Below are positions 33,686 through 47,572 of a stretch of DNA of 64,000 nt, piece after piece. Each line of letters begins with the position of its first letter. The first letter of the stretch is position 1. The position numbers and the translations under genes were made by a program. Origin of the DNA: Candidatus Absconditabacterales bacterium (GTDB taxonomy: Bacteria > Patescibacteriota > Gracilibacteria > Absconditabacterales > Absconditicoccaceae); assembly GCA_937923605.1 (NCBI GenBank), contig CALDTY010000001.1:62001-126000 (forward strand), written 5' to 3'. Below the pieces are notes generated by a model that was given only the letters and a program-made list of their open reading frames with translations, was not told the DNA's origin and ran no database searches.

Positions 33686-36600
33686 CTAGTGAGAATCAAT
33701 GGACGCATTATCAAATAAACTTTGTCGATAAGATAGTAAATTGATCCTTAATCAAGTTGTTCCTCATTTTTGAATATCTGATCTAGATAATCATGTTATA
33801 ACACTTGTTGCACTAATATAGTAAGTATGTATAGAAAATGCATATTTTCATTGTTTATTTATTTCTCTTGCTCGAGCCTCCCATCTAGATCTACCTCAAT
33901 TAATAATGTCCTCAGTTAACTCACCATTCCTAACTAATACACTGTAATCTGCTAACGTAGCTTTCTTTCTCTCTATTTCTAAATCTTTTCATAAGAAAAG
34001 TTGTTTAATATGCTTATGAGACTGAATTCATTTGTGGATTATTGATGAATCAAGTTCCTTTCAATAATATCTTCACACTAATCTTAACATATCATATCTT
34101 GTTTTTGGATAGTATCTTTTAATTCATGCTTTTTTGTCATTCATTGATTTAATTTTTAGATATTTTTTATAATACGTAGCATCTTTTAGCTGGCTTATAT
34201 CAAGAACTCAATTTCTATAATCTTCAAGAATTTCAATTCCTAATAGCTGTTTTTTCTCTCAAATTAATCGTCTTTTCAATTCCTTTAATTCTTTTCATAC
34301 TCAAGCTATATAACATAATGAAGTGATAGTAGAACGCATTTTGAGTGATTCAGATTTAGAATATGTGTTATTATATCGTAAAGCGAATTCTTTAAATTTT
34401 TGAGTAGTAAACACAAATTCTACTGCTATATCAAAATCTTCATTTACAGTGATTCATTGATGTTTACAAAATAAAATTAAATACTTATTGAATAGATCTT
34501 TCATTTGCCCAGCATTTTTGACATAAGGAGTTGTATCAACTCATAAATCATAGAAAAACTGGTACAAATGCTTTAGTGAAGATGCTTCTTTTCAAGCCAC
34601 TAAACGTATAAAAGCTGTTGTATCCATTGGCAATCTATAAGGATAACTACTAGTGATTTCATTTGTCATCTCCGCTATCTTTCTATATTCTACTGCAATT
34701 CATGTTTTTGGTACAAAGAACTTTTTATCTGAATTTACTTTCTTCATCCATCAGAAAGCATCATCAAGTGATCAAGAATGAAATAATTCCTTTGCTTGAA
34801 AACTAGAAATCATTGGTTTCTTTGCGGAATACTCTGTTTCTTCTATTAAAGAAAGTATAAAATCAATACTATTTGAATCAGATTTTTTTCATCACAAAGG
34901 TATTTTTAAACTTATGATATGATTAGGATAAGACCAATCTTCATTTTTATAAATTTGATTTAGCAGCATTGAACGTTTTCTTCGATTCTTCACATTAAGA
35001 TCATGTTTTGTGAATAATCATTCTTTATAATCTTGTCTTATTTGCTCTCAAGATGGTTTAGGTACAAGAACTTCTGATTCAATTCACATTATTTCTTTAA
35101 GTACACTAGTTATATCCATTTCCTGAGAATAAGGAGTATACATATTATCAAAAGCCAATAATCAGTGACTTGAGATCTGAACCTTAGAACTCTTTCATTC
35201 TGATTTTATTGAATCACTTCAATCCCATATTTTAGATGAGGATACATTTGCAGTATCTTCTTGAAGTCAAATTGCATTTACTAAACGACCTATCACTCAA
35301 GTGTAATCTAAATACCTTGCTTCATTTGATTGACTTAAAATTCTTGAAAAACGTTGCTCAGGGATAGTGGGAGAGTCTATATCATGGCTAAAAACCATGT
35401 TTGAAGCTGTTGGAATATGATGGCCTAGATTCATTTTGTTTATCGCAACTATAAATTTTATTTTCTCATCTTTGAAACTTTTTAATACTTGATCGGAAGA
35501 TCAATGATGGTAAGGCGCAGCTAAAAAAGACTCTCACTGAAAAAAATCATTCTCCTTTATCTGATCATTGATATACACTGAAATACGTTTAGCTGTTGCT
35601 ATGTTCTTACAGTATACGATTACTCATCCTAATTTTCAATCTTGCTCATATCGCCTTTGCATTCGCATTAACATATCAAATACCATTATTTCTTCATCAG
35701 GAAATTCAGGAACTACTTCAGAAATATCTTTTTTCAATTCACTGAGAATATGTCTTTTTTTGAAATTGTTACTTTCTAACTGAATTTGTTCTTTTGCATC
35801 AGCTATTTTTTGATTAAAATTAATTCACTCAAAAGATTGAATAAAATGATATTTAATTGGAGGGCTATAATCACTCTGAATATGCTCAGATAATCAACGA
35901 TATACAATTGGATCTCAGGCCATTTGGAGTGTTCTTTTGGTGGGTGTTCATGTCATAGTAAGGAGAAATGATTTATGTCATGTATGCAGTTTTTGATTAT
36001 CAATTCTACGTTTAATTTCTGGACCATAAGTAAGTCACTGCAAGCTTTGTCCTTCATCATAAACATAAAGATGTGGAGCTTCTTTTAAGATGGAATCTTG
36101 ATGATTCGGGTTTAAATATTTATTGGATTTTAATGATTGTATAGTGGTAAATATAATGGATATATCCTTAGATCAATAGGCATTAATATTTCTTTGGTTT
36201 TTAGAGTGAGTATGAATTACATGAGCTGAAGTCTTCTGTTGGAAAGATTTGGAAAAAATTGATGGAGTCTTACTGTCTCCAATATATAATCATTCATAAC
36301 CACGGTTAATAACTCATGTTTCGTGACTTAACCATACAATACGAAGATGAGATAGATCTAGTCCTAGCTTTTCAAGTTTCTTTTTATTTCCATAGATATA
36401 TTCCTCAATTAATTTTCACGCCATGATGGTTTTTCCAGATCACATAGATGATCGCCATAATATTGCAGACTCAATTTCTTGAGGTTTCACACATACTTTT
36501 TCTCACGATACTCGATCCGATAGGATTCTATATGTAGTATCTAAAGCCTCACGTTGATGTCCATATAATACTATCTCTTGTTTTTTAATATCGTTAAGCG

Positions 36601-37576
36601 GATGTTTTTTTAATTTTGAATGTTGATATTTTTCAACAGACTTACTTGAATTCTGAATTTTAGATCTCTTTGAAAAATTACTTCATATTTTTGAAGCATC
36701 TAGATCTCATGCAACTAACGCTTCGAATAAATCTCATTTTTTTCTTAATTCACTAATAGACTTTTTGTATATTTGCCTAATCCTTTCTCTAGTTAATCAC
36801 ATTTGATTTCATATGTCTTCAAAAGTTGATTCATAATCAGTTCAGATTCATAATTTCTTCTTAAGTACATCAAGCTCTATTTCTGTTAGAATTCATGAGA
36901 GTAGATCAAATAATTGTTCGTTTTGTGTTCATGTTTGTATACTAGTATCAGGATTGTCTAATAGTGTATCTGATATAACTGCATGATAATCCCTTGAATC
37001 ATCATTATTAGAAAATGAATCGTCTAAAGATCTTTTATTTTGGGATTCCATAAGATTTTGTACTTCAGATTTTTTCATCGTTAATGCCTCTGCTATTGTC
37101 TGATAATCTGGGTCTATTTGGTATTCATTAAAAAAATCATTTCTAAATGAACGAATTTTTCTCAAATCATTTACTCTATTTAAAGGCAGTTTCTTAAATC
37201 AAGATTCTTGTAATGCGGATATAATGGATTGACGTATCCACCAAACAGCATAACTTATAAATTTGAATCATCTAGTTTCATCAAAACGTTCTGCTGCTTT
37301 ATATAATCACAAGTTTCATTCATTTATCAGGTCTCATAAAGATAATGATTGACTTTTATACTGCTTAGCAACACTGACTACAAATCTTAAATTTGCATTT
37401 ACCAAGTCTTCTAGTGCTTTCTTATCTCAATTACGAATTTTTTGTGCCAACTCAACTTCTTTATCAATTGTGATCAATGGTATTTTATCTATATCCTTTA
37501 GGTACTTTTGAATACTTGCAGATTCACTGCTCGTTATTTTCTGATCTCCATGCCTTCATATTTTCAACTGCTTCAT
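33686..37576 (-). CDS. sigma-70 factor fused to an SF2 helicase, 1296 aa
   Basis: One uninterrupted frame. Residues ~18-128 carry sigma regions 1.2 and 2 (IQKYLKDIDKIPLITIDKEV; NLRFVVSVAKQY; SLGDLINEGNLGLYKAAERF; FKFISYAVWWIRQSI), ~135-215 a region-3-like part, ~225-280 region 4 with its helix-turn-helix (TFEDIGNQMGLTRERIRQIY). After a ~55-residue linker comes an SF2 helicase: Q-like GHQREALD, Walker A SSMGSGKT (376-383), DEAH-type YDEGQ (506-510), TMTGTPT (540-546), and motif V/VI regions with NKMNLGHHIP and QRFSRIL (~713-747). The ~550-residue C-terminus is unrecognised, charged and helical. The first in-frame ATG after the sigma part is inside Walker A, so the helicase has no start of its own. 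Confidence 0.92.
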
Positions 37577-37651
37577 AGTATGATAATATATATATAACAG
37601 ATTGATGCAATAAATTTTATTTATCAAGCTATATATTGACAAGATGATCCC

Positions 37652-38344
37652 TTAACTTAATGCTAAATCAACAGCTTGTTCAGCATGAATGTATGTTGTA
37701 TCAAGTACTGGAAGTAAAGTATCGTCTTGTGTGATGAGAAGAGGAATTTCAGTGCATCATAAAATAACTCATTCTGCTCATTGTTCCTGTAAATCATTAA
37801 TGATTGAAATATATGTTTTTTTAGATTCGTCGTAAACTTTTCATTGGCATAATTCATTATAAATCACATCATGCACGACTTGTCTTTGATCTACATGTGG
37901 AATAATAATGTCTAATCAATGTTGTTTTCTCAATCTTCATGAATAAAAATCTTGCTCCATAGTAAATTTCGTTCATAATAATCATACCTTTTGTAATCAA
38001 AGAGACTTAATCTTTATAGCTGTTGCGTCAGCAATGTGAACGATTGGAATTTGTAAAGATTTTTGCATATCCTCTGCCATCTTATGCATTGTGTTAGTAC
38101 AAATAACTAACATATCAGCTCATGCATTTTCGAGAAATTCTCATGCTTTGATCATGATTTTAGTCAATTCATCCCATTTTCATTGATGTTGAAGAATTTC
38201 AATCTCATGAAAATCCACAGAATACATAACACATTTTGCAGAATGTAATCATCATAGTTTTGCTTTTACAAGTTGATTAATAATACGATAATATTCAAGT
38301 GATGATTCCCAACTCATACCTCATAGCAATCAAATAGTTTTCAT
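37652..38344 (-). CDS. aspartate/glutamate racemase family protein, 230 aa
   Basis: Cofactor-independent amino-acid racemase of the Asp/Glu/hydantoin family. Start MKTIGLLGGMSWESSLEYYR is the family N-terminus; the two catalytic cysteines are in LVICTNTMHK and ILGCTEIPLL, each followed by the conserved Thr. Length is normal (~230 aa). D-amino acids produced this way usually go to peptidoglycan; a salvage role from neighbouring cells is also possible. Its start lies 224 bases from the ABC-F stop. Confidence 0.92.
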
Positions 38345-38568
38345 GACATTTCATAAGGATAAAAAAAACCTATATAGGATATAGGAAGAAGATGTATTGA
38401 TTCTAAACTTATAGAAAATGTATCTTCTATTAAAAGACTACGACACAAACAGCAACTAAATGTTGATTTTTGATCATATGTACATTTCTATAAATACGTA
38501 TAATGTAAGTATATATGAGTTAATTTCAATAAGTTTACTGAATTATAAAAAAAGGGTAGAAATAAGTT

Positions 38569-40044
38569 CTACCTCCCTACCAATCTCCCCAATTCCTCTC
38601 TTTCAATTCTATCTAATTGACTCAGAAAATGTTCATCATGGCTTACCATAAGAATTGCACCTTCATATTTGTTTAATGCTTCAGCAATTACTGGAAGATG
38701 ACGGAAGTTAATATGATTAGTAGGCTCATCTAAAATAAGAAGATGTGGTTTTTGTAAGACAAATCTTGCATAGCATAGCAGTCACTTCTGACCTTCAGAT
38801 AGAGTATAAATAGGTTGCTTAAGAAGTTCACCTGTAAGCAACATTCTTGCTGCAGCTTTATATACCATCTGGTCTGTTGCTTCATTGGTAATCTCATGTA
38901 AGGCATCCCGTACAACCATATTCATATCCAAGGCATTAAAGTCTTGACTATAGTATCATACTCTCATTTCTTCAGCCAATACTGCTCCAGAATCAGCTTG
39001 TTCATTGACTAATCTTTTGAGTAAGGTGGTTTTTCCGATTCCATTTGGTCATTCTAGCAAGACTCTTTGTTTCTTTTTAAGAACTAAATTAAAAGGAACA
39101 TCTATTGGTGTGTAATCAGGTCACATTAGAGACAATGAATTGATTGTAACAATCGGTCCTACAAAGTTCTCAAATTCTATAATAAATGGTGCTATTGTCT
39201 TATCATCTTTTCTCACTTCGACTTTATTTTCTTCCGCTTGCTCAACTTCTGCTTTCATTTTCTTTGCAATCTTTCTCATTTTTCATCATTTATTCGAGAA
39301 TTCATTTATTTTGTCTTTAGCATGTTCTATTTGTTTTTCCATTCTTGCATTCTGTTTTATTTCTTTATCAATCGCTGCCTGTATCTGATCAACTACATCA
39401 TAGTAATCTCATCGATATTGTTCCACTAACTTACGATCACGATTGAGATATAGTACTCAGTCTGTAAACATATTCAAAAAATCCGCATCATGAGAAATTA
39501 CAATAACCGTTTTCTCATAAGAAAGGAGAAAAGTAATTAAATTTCCTATACCGTCAGCGTCAAGATTATTTGTTGGTTCATCTAAGAGTAAAATATCAGG
39601 TTCTTGAATGAGTGCATGCGCAAGCAATAATCTAGCTTGTTGTCATCAAGAAAATGTATGTAAAGGCTTTTTTACATCTACGCCAGGCAAATTCACCTCA
39701 TCTAATACTCTTATGACTTTCCTATCTAATTGGTGATCTTTCTCTTCAAACGCTGTAGCAAAATACTCTGTCACTGTGAAGTCCATTTGATCTCTTGGAA
39801 TTACCTGTCTTGAAATAGCAACTTTTGCATTTCAATCCAAGTTCACTTTTCACATCTTTGGTTTCAATTCTCATAGAATTAATTTAAACATCGTTGATTT
39901 TCCAGCACCATTCTGTCACATAATGGTTATTTTTGTATTTTCACGAACTGAAAAATTTGCTTCTTCCAAGATGATATGCTTACCATCGTTAAATGCGAAA
40001 GTCACATTATCAAAACGCAATATTGATTTTCCTGATTCAGACAT
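38569..40044 (-). CDS. ABC-F family ATPase, 491 aa
   Basis: Cytoplasmic tandem-ATPase protein of the ABC-F class, which acts on ribosomes (translation factor or antibiotic protection). Two complete nucleotide-binding domains: Walker [12 protein letters not shown] and [11 protein letters not shown], signatures [14 protein letters not shown] and TLSEGQKGLL, Walker [12 protein letters not shown] and LILDEPTNH. The linker between domains is charged and helical ([18 protein letters not shown]). No membrane segments. The C-terminus is short, without the extension seen in some resistance proteins. Confidence 0.93.
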
Positions 40045-40154
40045 AAACTATTATTGATTAAAAAAATCTCCAAATGGAGAATATATCGTTACAGTATATA
40101 CTGATTTTAAGAGACAATGGTACTACTTTTTCATATAATTTTGCAGAGAATGCA

Positions 40155-40190
40155 ATAAAAAAAATCACTAATTATAGTGATTTTTTTATC
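40155..40190. terminator. intrinsic terminator
   Basis: Stem AAAAAATCACT / AGTGATTTTTT with a 6-nt loop. On the minus strand it follows the poly-Asp protein gene (stop at 40203). Confidence 0.85.
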
Positions 40191-40202
40191 TGATTATACA
40201 TA

Positions 40203-40778
40203 CTAGTCAATATCATCGTCGTCATCATCATCGTCGTCATCATCGTCGTCATCATCGTCATCATCGTTATCATCGTCGTCATCATCTTCTTCGTCATCGT
40301 TATCATCTTCTTCGTCATCGTTATCATCTTCTTCGTCATCGTTATCATCATCGTTACCATCATCGTTATCATCATCGTTATCATCATTATTCCTCTTTAA
40401 TCTAGCATTTTCTCTCATTTTTTTAGCTTTATCTTTCATATCAACAGCCTTTTTCTTGTGCTCTAAACTTCTTTTTGTATTTAATACGTTCATAGATAGA
40501 TCATCTACATCAGACTGAGAAGATCAAGTAGCTTCTAACAACATGTCGTACAAATTACCTAGAATGTAGTGTGCTCTAGTATCTTCTGATATTTTATCTA
40601 GAACAAAATCCAATCTTACTAGGATTTTTTCTACTTTATCTTCATGTTTATCAACAATCATATCTACTCTTGTTTCCAATTGTTCTAGTAGCTTTTCATC
40701 ATTTTGCTCCGGAGTATAAGCAAAAGTAGCAGAAGCTAATAAAGACATTGACAAGAAAATACCAATAATCTTTTTCAT
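40203..40778 (-). CDS. secreted protein with a long poly-Asp/Asn tail, 191 aa
   Basis: Signal peptide (MKKIIGIFLSMSLLASATFA), helical middle (ETRVDMIVDKHEDKVEKILV; SLEHKKKAVDMKDKAKKMRE), and ~55 C-terminal residues made almost only of Asp, Asn and a few Glu, ending ID. A TGA glycine in LLEATGSSQSD joins what look like two separate reading frames under the standard code. The acidic tail could bind calcium or basic proteins outside the cell. Not recognised as a known family. Confidence 0.8.
40206..40390. repeat. trinucleotide microsatellite coding the acidic tail
   Basis: ATC/GTC triplets with several ~24-base higher-order units (CTTCTTCGTCATCGTTATCAT repeated about three times). Such runs expand and contract by slippage, so the tail length is probably variable between strains. 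Confidence 0.85.
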
Positions 40779-40932
40779 ATTATAGGTAAAAATTATAAAA
40801 ACACTAAAAATAGTGTTATTAATATATACGAAATAGAACCAATCAGTGTGACAAAGATAAAATAGTAATATTTGACATATTTAATTTATTATTTAAAATA
40901 TTAATACTCTTTTTTACTTATTGAATGATCAA

Positions 40933-42468
40933 ATGAAATTTTGAAATTTAGAAAACAACAATAATCATTCTAACGAATCTACAGAATCAGTTGCTGAGAA
41001 AGAGATACATGATAAATTTATCAAGAAGACAAAAGAAAACTTAAATATTCTTGAATGAGAAATTATCTGAAAGCAATCAAACGAAACTTTATGAGAAGAA
41101 AAACAGCTACAGATATTATTTGCACAAGAAGGGGTATTGATTCCTGATGAAACAGTTTCTTTACTTCCTGAAATGCGACATGATGTAACTATTGTTACTT
41201 CTTATATTCTAGAAAAAGCTTTGTGAGACATGTCTGATAAAAGCAAAACATTCAATCTACAAGCATTAAATACCAATAAAGTAAAAATTGCTGTTTTTAA
41301 ACATCTAATATTTAACACTGCTTTCTCAGCAGATCTGATATTCTGAAAAGAAAATATAATGTGAGAAAATGTATTAGAAGAACAATTTAAGAATGAAGAA
41401 GAAAGTAAGAATGAAAAAACAACAGACAATATAAGTAATTTCATGAGGAATGAGCCAATATCGAACTTAAATGAGATGATTTCAAAAATAAAATCAACAT
41501 TGGTAACTAAAGAATGACAAAAGAAAAATAATGTCAACATTACTGACGAAAATAAAATCATACATTCTTTAGATGATAATAGCACTGATAGGATCACTAA
41601 AGAATATGTAGACCAAGAAGGAACAAAAGAATACTGATGAGAAATCTCACATATAGTTTCAGGTTTTATGGATAAAATGAATACAATATCAACTGTTATG
41701 ATGCCAGAGATAAACTACAAAGTAACAACATCATTAAATGAAAGTAATAGTCGATCAGACTTTCTGTCAAAAGTAACTGACAACAATATTATATATAATA
41801 TCTTATGATTCATAATGGATCTATTTTGAAAGCAAAGCTTTAAAAAGATAAAAGAAGAGAAAATAATTGAAACAACATTAGTGAAAGTTTCAAAAAATTA
41901 TATAAAAATAGAAGCGACAAATTGTCTCAAAGATTTTACACAATTAAATTCGAATCAAAAAGACACCAATACAATCTCAATACACGATAACGATATTCCT
42001 GACATTCCATTATTAGATAAAACAAAAGACGCATCTGAACAACTTAATAAAGCCATTCATGTAGACAATTTTTTCTCAACGATTGAAAATAGGTATGACC
42101 TTAGCTTTATTCGTTTCTCTCCAAAATGGTTAGAAACACATGCAAAAAATAATAATATTTCTAATACTGACACAAATAAACCTCTACTATTTAATAAGAA
42201 AATACACGCATGGGAAGTCAATAAACGTGCGAATCCTGAAGATATTAAGATATTAATGAAAGCATTTATAGGAAATGAAATATGAGAACTTTGAGATGAA
42301 TCTGAAGAATTAAGAAATATCATTACAAGTGGAGATCATTTGCATGCTTATCTCTTTTGAGAGTATGTAAAAGGTAGATATGAGTACCATGATACATTTA
42401 AATCAAAGGATATTCATAAGTGAAAAACTAAGAAAACGACACTAAAAGATTTCGAGAATCGAAAATAA
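40933..42468 (+). CDS. hypothetical charged protein, 511 aa
   Basis: Not recognised. Asn-, Lys- and Glu-rich and predicted helical, starting MKFGNLENNNNHSNESTESV, with no signal peptide or membrane segment. Some 18 TGA glycines keep the frame open to TAA at 42466. The second half holds conserved-looking stretches (FFSTIENRYDLSFIRFSPKW; LLFNKKIHAWEVNKRANPED; HLHAYLFGEYVKGRYEYHDT). Monocistronic, 154 bases from the divergent acidic protein gene. Native codon use argues that it is old in this lineage. Confidence 0.75.
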
Positions 42469-42490
42469 TAAGCAGATTAATTGTTTAGTA

Positions 42491-43870
<1,380 letters not shown>

Positions 43871-43981
43871 TTAGGTCAAATTAGTAAAACTTTTACAACA
43901 TAATTTACCATATATAAGCATTTTTCTAAATAAACCTACGATAAATTATTCTAATATTTTGTAAAGATTCTAAACTAACAC

Positions 43982-44773
43982 TTACAACTCAATTACATCT
44001 CCATCCTTTGGAATTACAACATTTCCATCATAGACACTATGCATATCCATTTTCATTTCATCGATTTGTTTGCTTCTATCTAATTCGATATCTTCTGCAA
44101 TATGTGATAAGATTACATTTTTTGCATCAATCTGTTTTGCAATATTTCAAGCCTCTAAAGATGTCACATGAGCTTTACCACCTGGATCCATTTTCTTTTT
44201 ATGTTGCTGAGCACAAAACGCTTCACACAATAACCAATCACATCACATATAGCTATCTAAATCATTTCTATTCAGCACATCTACTGCTTCATCTCAAAAA
44301 AATACTATATGTTTTCATGATCATTTTAATTGGAATCAATACTGCTCTACTTTTTTTGAGTGGAGGTTAATTGGCTTTATATTCCAGTCATAGATATCTA
44401 TTTCGCTATTTTGATCTATTAGATGTAAGACAATGTTATTTGTTTCAATCTTTTTTTCATATCGTTCTCACCTTCACACAATATACATAATCTGTTTCAC
44501 TTTTTCTGCAAGTTTCTTAGTTAGAAATATATTTATAGTTCCATCTCATATAACTCTTATTAAAAATGGCAGTCACATTAAGTGATCTGTATGACAATGT
44601 GTCATAAATAAGTACTTTGGCAGAGTAATTTCTCCTCTAAGCACTCTCTGTCCTAAACTCATTCATCATCAAGCATCTACATAGAGTCTTTTTTCTCACT
44701 CATATATTACAAAATGAGTTGTATCAACATTTGCATTAACTGCAGCACCAGTCCCATAATATTGGATAAACAT
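43982..44773 (-). CDS. metallo-beta-lactamase-fold hydrolase, RNase Z-like, 263 aa
   Basis: MBL-fold hydrolase. The zinc motif is THCHTDHLMGLP, with further metal ligands in FFGDEAVD and in LSHIAED near the end. The start GTGAAVNANVDTTHFVIYEG and DAGGGMSLGQRV match ribonuclease Z-like members (cleavage of tRNA 3' ends), but the family also includes other phosphodiesterases, so the exact substrate is open. Length is somewhat below RNase Z (~300 aa). Confidence 0.83.
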
Positions 44774-44908
44774 TCTTTAGTTTGAAGATAAAGTATAACT
44801 TGAAATAGAATACTTATTTGAGTTAGTAAACAAACACTAAAGATTTTCTCTACTCTGACTAGCATTTAAACACTATTTACATATATAGTGGCCTTGCCAA
44901 AAAAATAA

Positions 44909-44933
44909 AACGGCACAAAGGTGCTGTTTTTTT
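44909..44933 (+). terminator. hairpin plus T-run in the leader of the SulP gene (possible attenuator)
   Basis: Stem ACGGCAC / GTGCTGT with an AAAG loop followed by seven T's, 26 bases before the SulP start codon. There is no upstream plus-strand gene nearby that it could terminate, so premature termination of the SulP transcript is a plausible role. Confidence 0.55.
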
Positions 44934-44958
44934 ATTGATTTAATAAGGTCTAACACAA

Positions 44959-46578
44959 ATGTTCAATAATCTGAAAGATATAAAAGTAAATTTGAAAGCA
45001 TGAATTACTGTGGCACTTATCAGTGTTCCTATAGCGATATCTCTAGCAATAGTTTGATGAGCAACACCTATGATGTGATTACTCTCCTGAGCTTGGTCAT
45101 GAGTGTTAGCTGCTATATTTTGCAGTAGTCGTCATAATGCGTATGGACCAGCCGGATCTTTAGCTGGAATACTATTGCCTATCACGGTAGGGTACTGAGT
45201 CATCTATTTACCATTATTGGCTATTATCGCATGATTGTTTATCCTTGTGTTTGGTGTACTTAAGCTCACAAAATATCTAACGCTTATACCAGGATCATCG
45301 CTTCAGTGATTTCTTTTGTGAATCGGTTTAATCATTGGAATCGAACAAGTCCCAGCATTACTGGGATTAAATTTGGATTACACATTAGCAGAAGTATTTC
45401 AAAATTTATCTGAAACTAACTTTCTTGCCTTTGGGCTATTTTTACTCACAGTTACCATATTACATGTGTGTAGAAAATTTCTTCCTCAAGTTCCATGAGC
45501 TATAGTAGTGACTTTGATGTGAGTTATGATTGGGAAATATGCTGCTCAATCAAATTGAATTAATTTAGAACTATTGATGGATCAATATACTGATGTAACA
45601 TTCAGTTTATTCGCATGATTTGAATGGAAAATGTATTTTGATGCTCTAAAAGATATTGAAACCTTAAAAGTTATGATAGTGGCATGAGTATGAGTATGAG
45701 TGATTGCGCTATTAGAAACTCTTATCTCAGCTAAGATAGCGATGAAAGAAACACGTATAGGCTACGATCCACAACGTGAAGTATATGGTTTATGAATTAC
45801 AAATATTATTACAGGTTTGGTATGATGAATCCCAGTAAGTGCACTTGTTCCTAGAACTGCCGTTAATATTGATTCTTGAGCAACAACTAAACTTTCATGA
45901 TTATTGATAGGTGTTTTTACAGGTATATTTTCTGCATTCTTCTTTTCAAACGCTCTACAATTTCTACCATTTGCCATAGTTGCTTGAATCTTAGTAGATA
46001 TTGCACTTGGCATGATAAATCTATCCTTCTATCACAAACTTTGGAAACTTGAAAAGACATCGATCGGAGTTGTTCTATTAGTATGATTAATTTCATACTT
46101 ATGGGATCCAATTTTATGAATTCTTATTGGTACGGTAATCTCACTATTAGTAGTTGTTAGAAGAGCTTTAGACTCTGATCTAATGGTAAATATCTTTCGT
46201 GACTGACATCATATAAAGAAAATGCAGTTATCCACGTATAAACACTTTGAAAAAAAATGAGATCTTATTGTCATTAAACTTGAGTGAGAGCTCAATTATC
46301 TAACGATCGAATCACATAAAGATGCTATGGAATCAATACAAGCTGCAGATATAATTGTGTTATGATTTGGTTATACTTCAGTAATCGATCTAGATGCTCA
46401 AGAAGAATTAGAACATCTAATAAGTAAACGACTCAGTAAATGAAAAGAAGTTTATATAACTTGATTAAGAGAACAAAATCTTAAAATTATGCAACATGGT
46501 TCCATCTATGATCAATTAAACTCTACAGGGCACATTTATGATAGCAAGTCAGCGCTTTTAGAGAAGATCTTAGATTAA
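44959..46578 (+). CDS. SulP family anion transporter with STAS domain, 539 aa
   Basis: Membrane transporter of the SLC26/SulP family (sulfate, bicarbonate or related anions). About a dozen hydrophobic segments cover residues ~12-410 (KAGITVALISVPIAISLAIV; GPAGSLAGILLPITVGYG; GLVGGIPVSALVPRTAVNID). The C-terminal STAS domain (~425-539) has the typical strand-helix pattern (VIKLEGELNYLTIESHKDAM; GFGYTSVIDLDAQEELEHLI). Full length. A terminator-like hairpin precedes the gene. Confidence 0.92.
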
Positions 46579-46584
46579 AAAATA

Positions 46585-46965
46585 TTACTGTTCATAAATC
46601 TTCTTTACATGTTTTTCTCTCTTGTAAGAATTAGCATTTTTTAATTTTTGGATACGATTTAAGCGAGTCATATTGACATCTCTTATGTCATCTAAATTAA
46701 AGTCTGATGAAAGTGTGTTTGCTAGATTATCAATATATGTTTTCATCTCACGATGATGGTCGGTATCTAAATATATGTTTCCAAGTTCATCTAGCTTCTT
46801 TTTTAAGAAGAAAAATCTCTCGACGAGTTGAGTTGAGGTTGTACTTGAATCACGAAACATTCTAAAAAGATTTTTGGTTATCTTTTCTAAAAGATTTATA
46901 CATTTCTGGCGCTCAAAAGTAGCAATAGATTTTCCTTTAGGGTTCTTAGAATTTGATCATTTCAT
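46585..46965 (-). CDS. hypothetical helical protein, 126 aa
   Basis: Not recognised. MKGSNSKNPKGKSIATFERQ starts it, one TGA glycine in the third codon; otherwise charged and helical throughout (LVERFFFLKKKLDELGNIYL; MTRLNRIQKLKNANSYKREK) with a basic C-terminus. An internal ATG (46860) gives a shorter alternative of 91 aa. Convergent with the SulP gene, stops 7 bases apart. Confidence 0.65.
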
Positions 46966-47032
46966 AATAAAAATAATACTTATATGCCTCTAGATAGCTA
47001 ACGTTTTTAAAATTCACTGTAACATACTATTA

Positions 47033-47572
47033 TTAATCAACATTATGCTGTAAATATACTGCGTATATAATTTGTTTGATTGCTTTTAGATCATCATTTG
47101 ATCTTGGTCAATAGATCATTGCAGTAGTTGGACTTCTTGGGTGAGCTTCTCATCGTCACAGTGCTTCAATATAGGTGGATCGTTCTATATTTGGCAAAGC
47201 TATGTGAAGACTACCATCAGAACTAGGATGCAAATGTATTCGTTCTCATGCTGCTGCTACTGGAGCAGAAGAGTCTGGGGTAAACACTGCTCTAGCTCCT
47301 TTAACTGATATCTTTGTTTCTCCAGTAGTCATGCCTTTCAGGTTGCTCATATATTCTCGCAATTGTTCTTGAAGTGCAAAGGGAGCATTTTGAGTTAGTT
47401 GTTGATGTGCAATATTGGTGTTTTGTGGTGCATCAGATGTTTGTGGTTTAGCTCATTCACGATGTATATTTGGAAGATTTACATCAGGTGATTGCAATTG
47501 TGTTCTCTTACTTTCACATCCAACAAGAATGAAACACAGGAGTACTATAATAAATCATAAGAATCTCTTCAT
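47033..47572 (-). CDS. lipoprotein with luciferase-like (DUF5519) domain, 179 aa
   Basis: Lipobox ILVGC at residues ~15-19 marks a lipid-anchored exported protein; a low-complexity linker follows. The second half (ERIHLHPSSDGSLHIALPNI, ERSTYIEALGRGEAHPRSPT, and AMIYGPRSNDDLKAIKQIIY) resembles DUF5519, a small domain annotated as luciferase-family in many bacteria, with the conserved HxHxxxxGSxH and HP motifs. Function unknown. Confidence 0.8.

Noticed and set aside
38345..38568. Plus-strand 63-aa frame between racemase and ABC-F genes
   Set aside because: Its second half overlaps the end of the ABC-F gene in antisense and its first half has no recognisable features; treated as intergenic.
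40206..40390. Regularly spaced short repeats resembling a CRISPR array
   Set aside because: The repeats are ATC/GTC triplets inside a coding frame for poly-Asp; there are no unique spacers and no cas genes.
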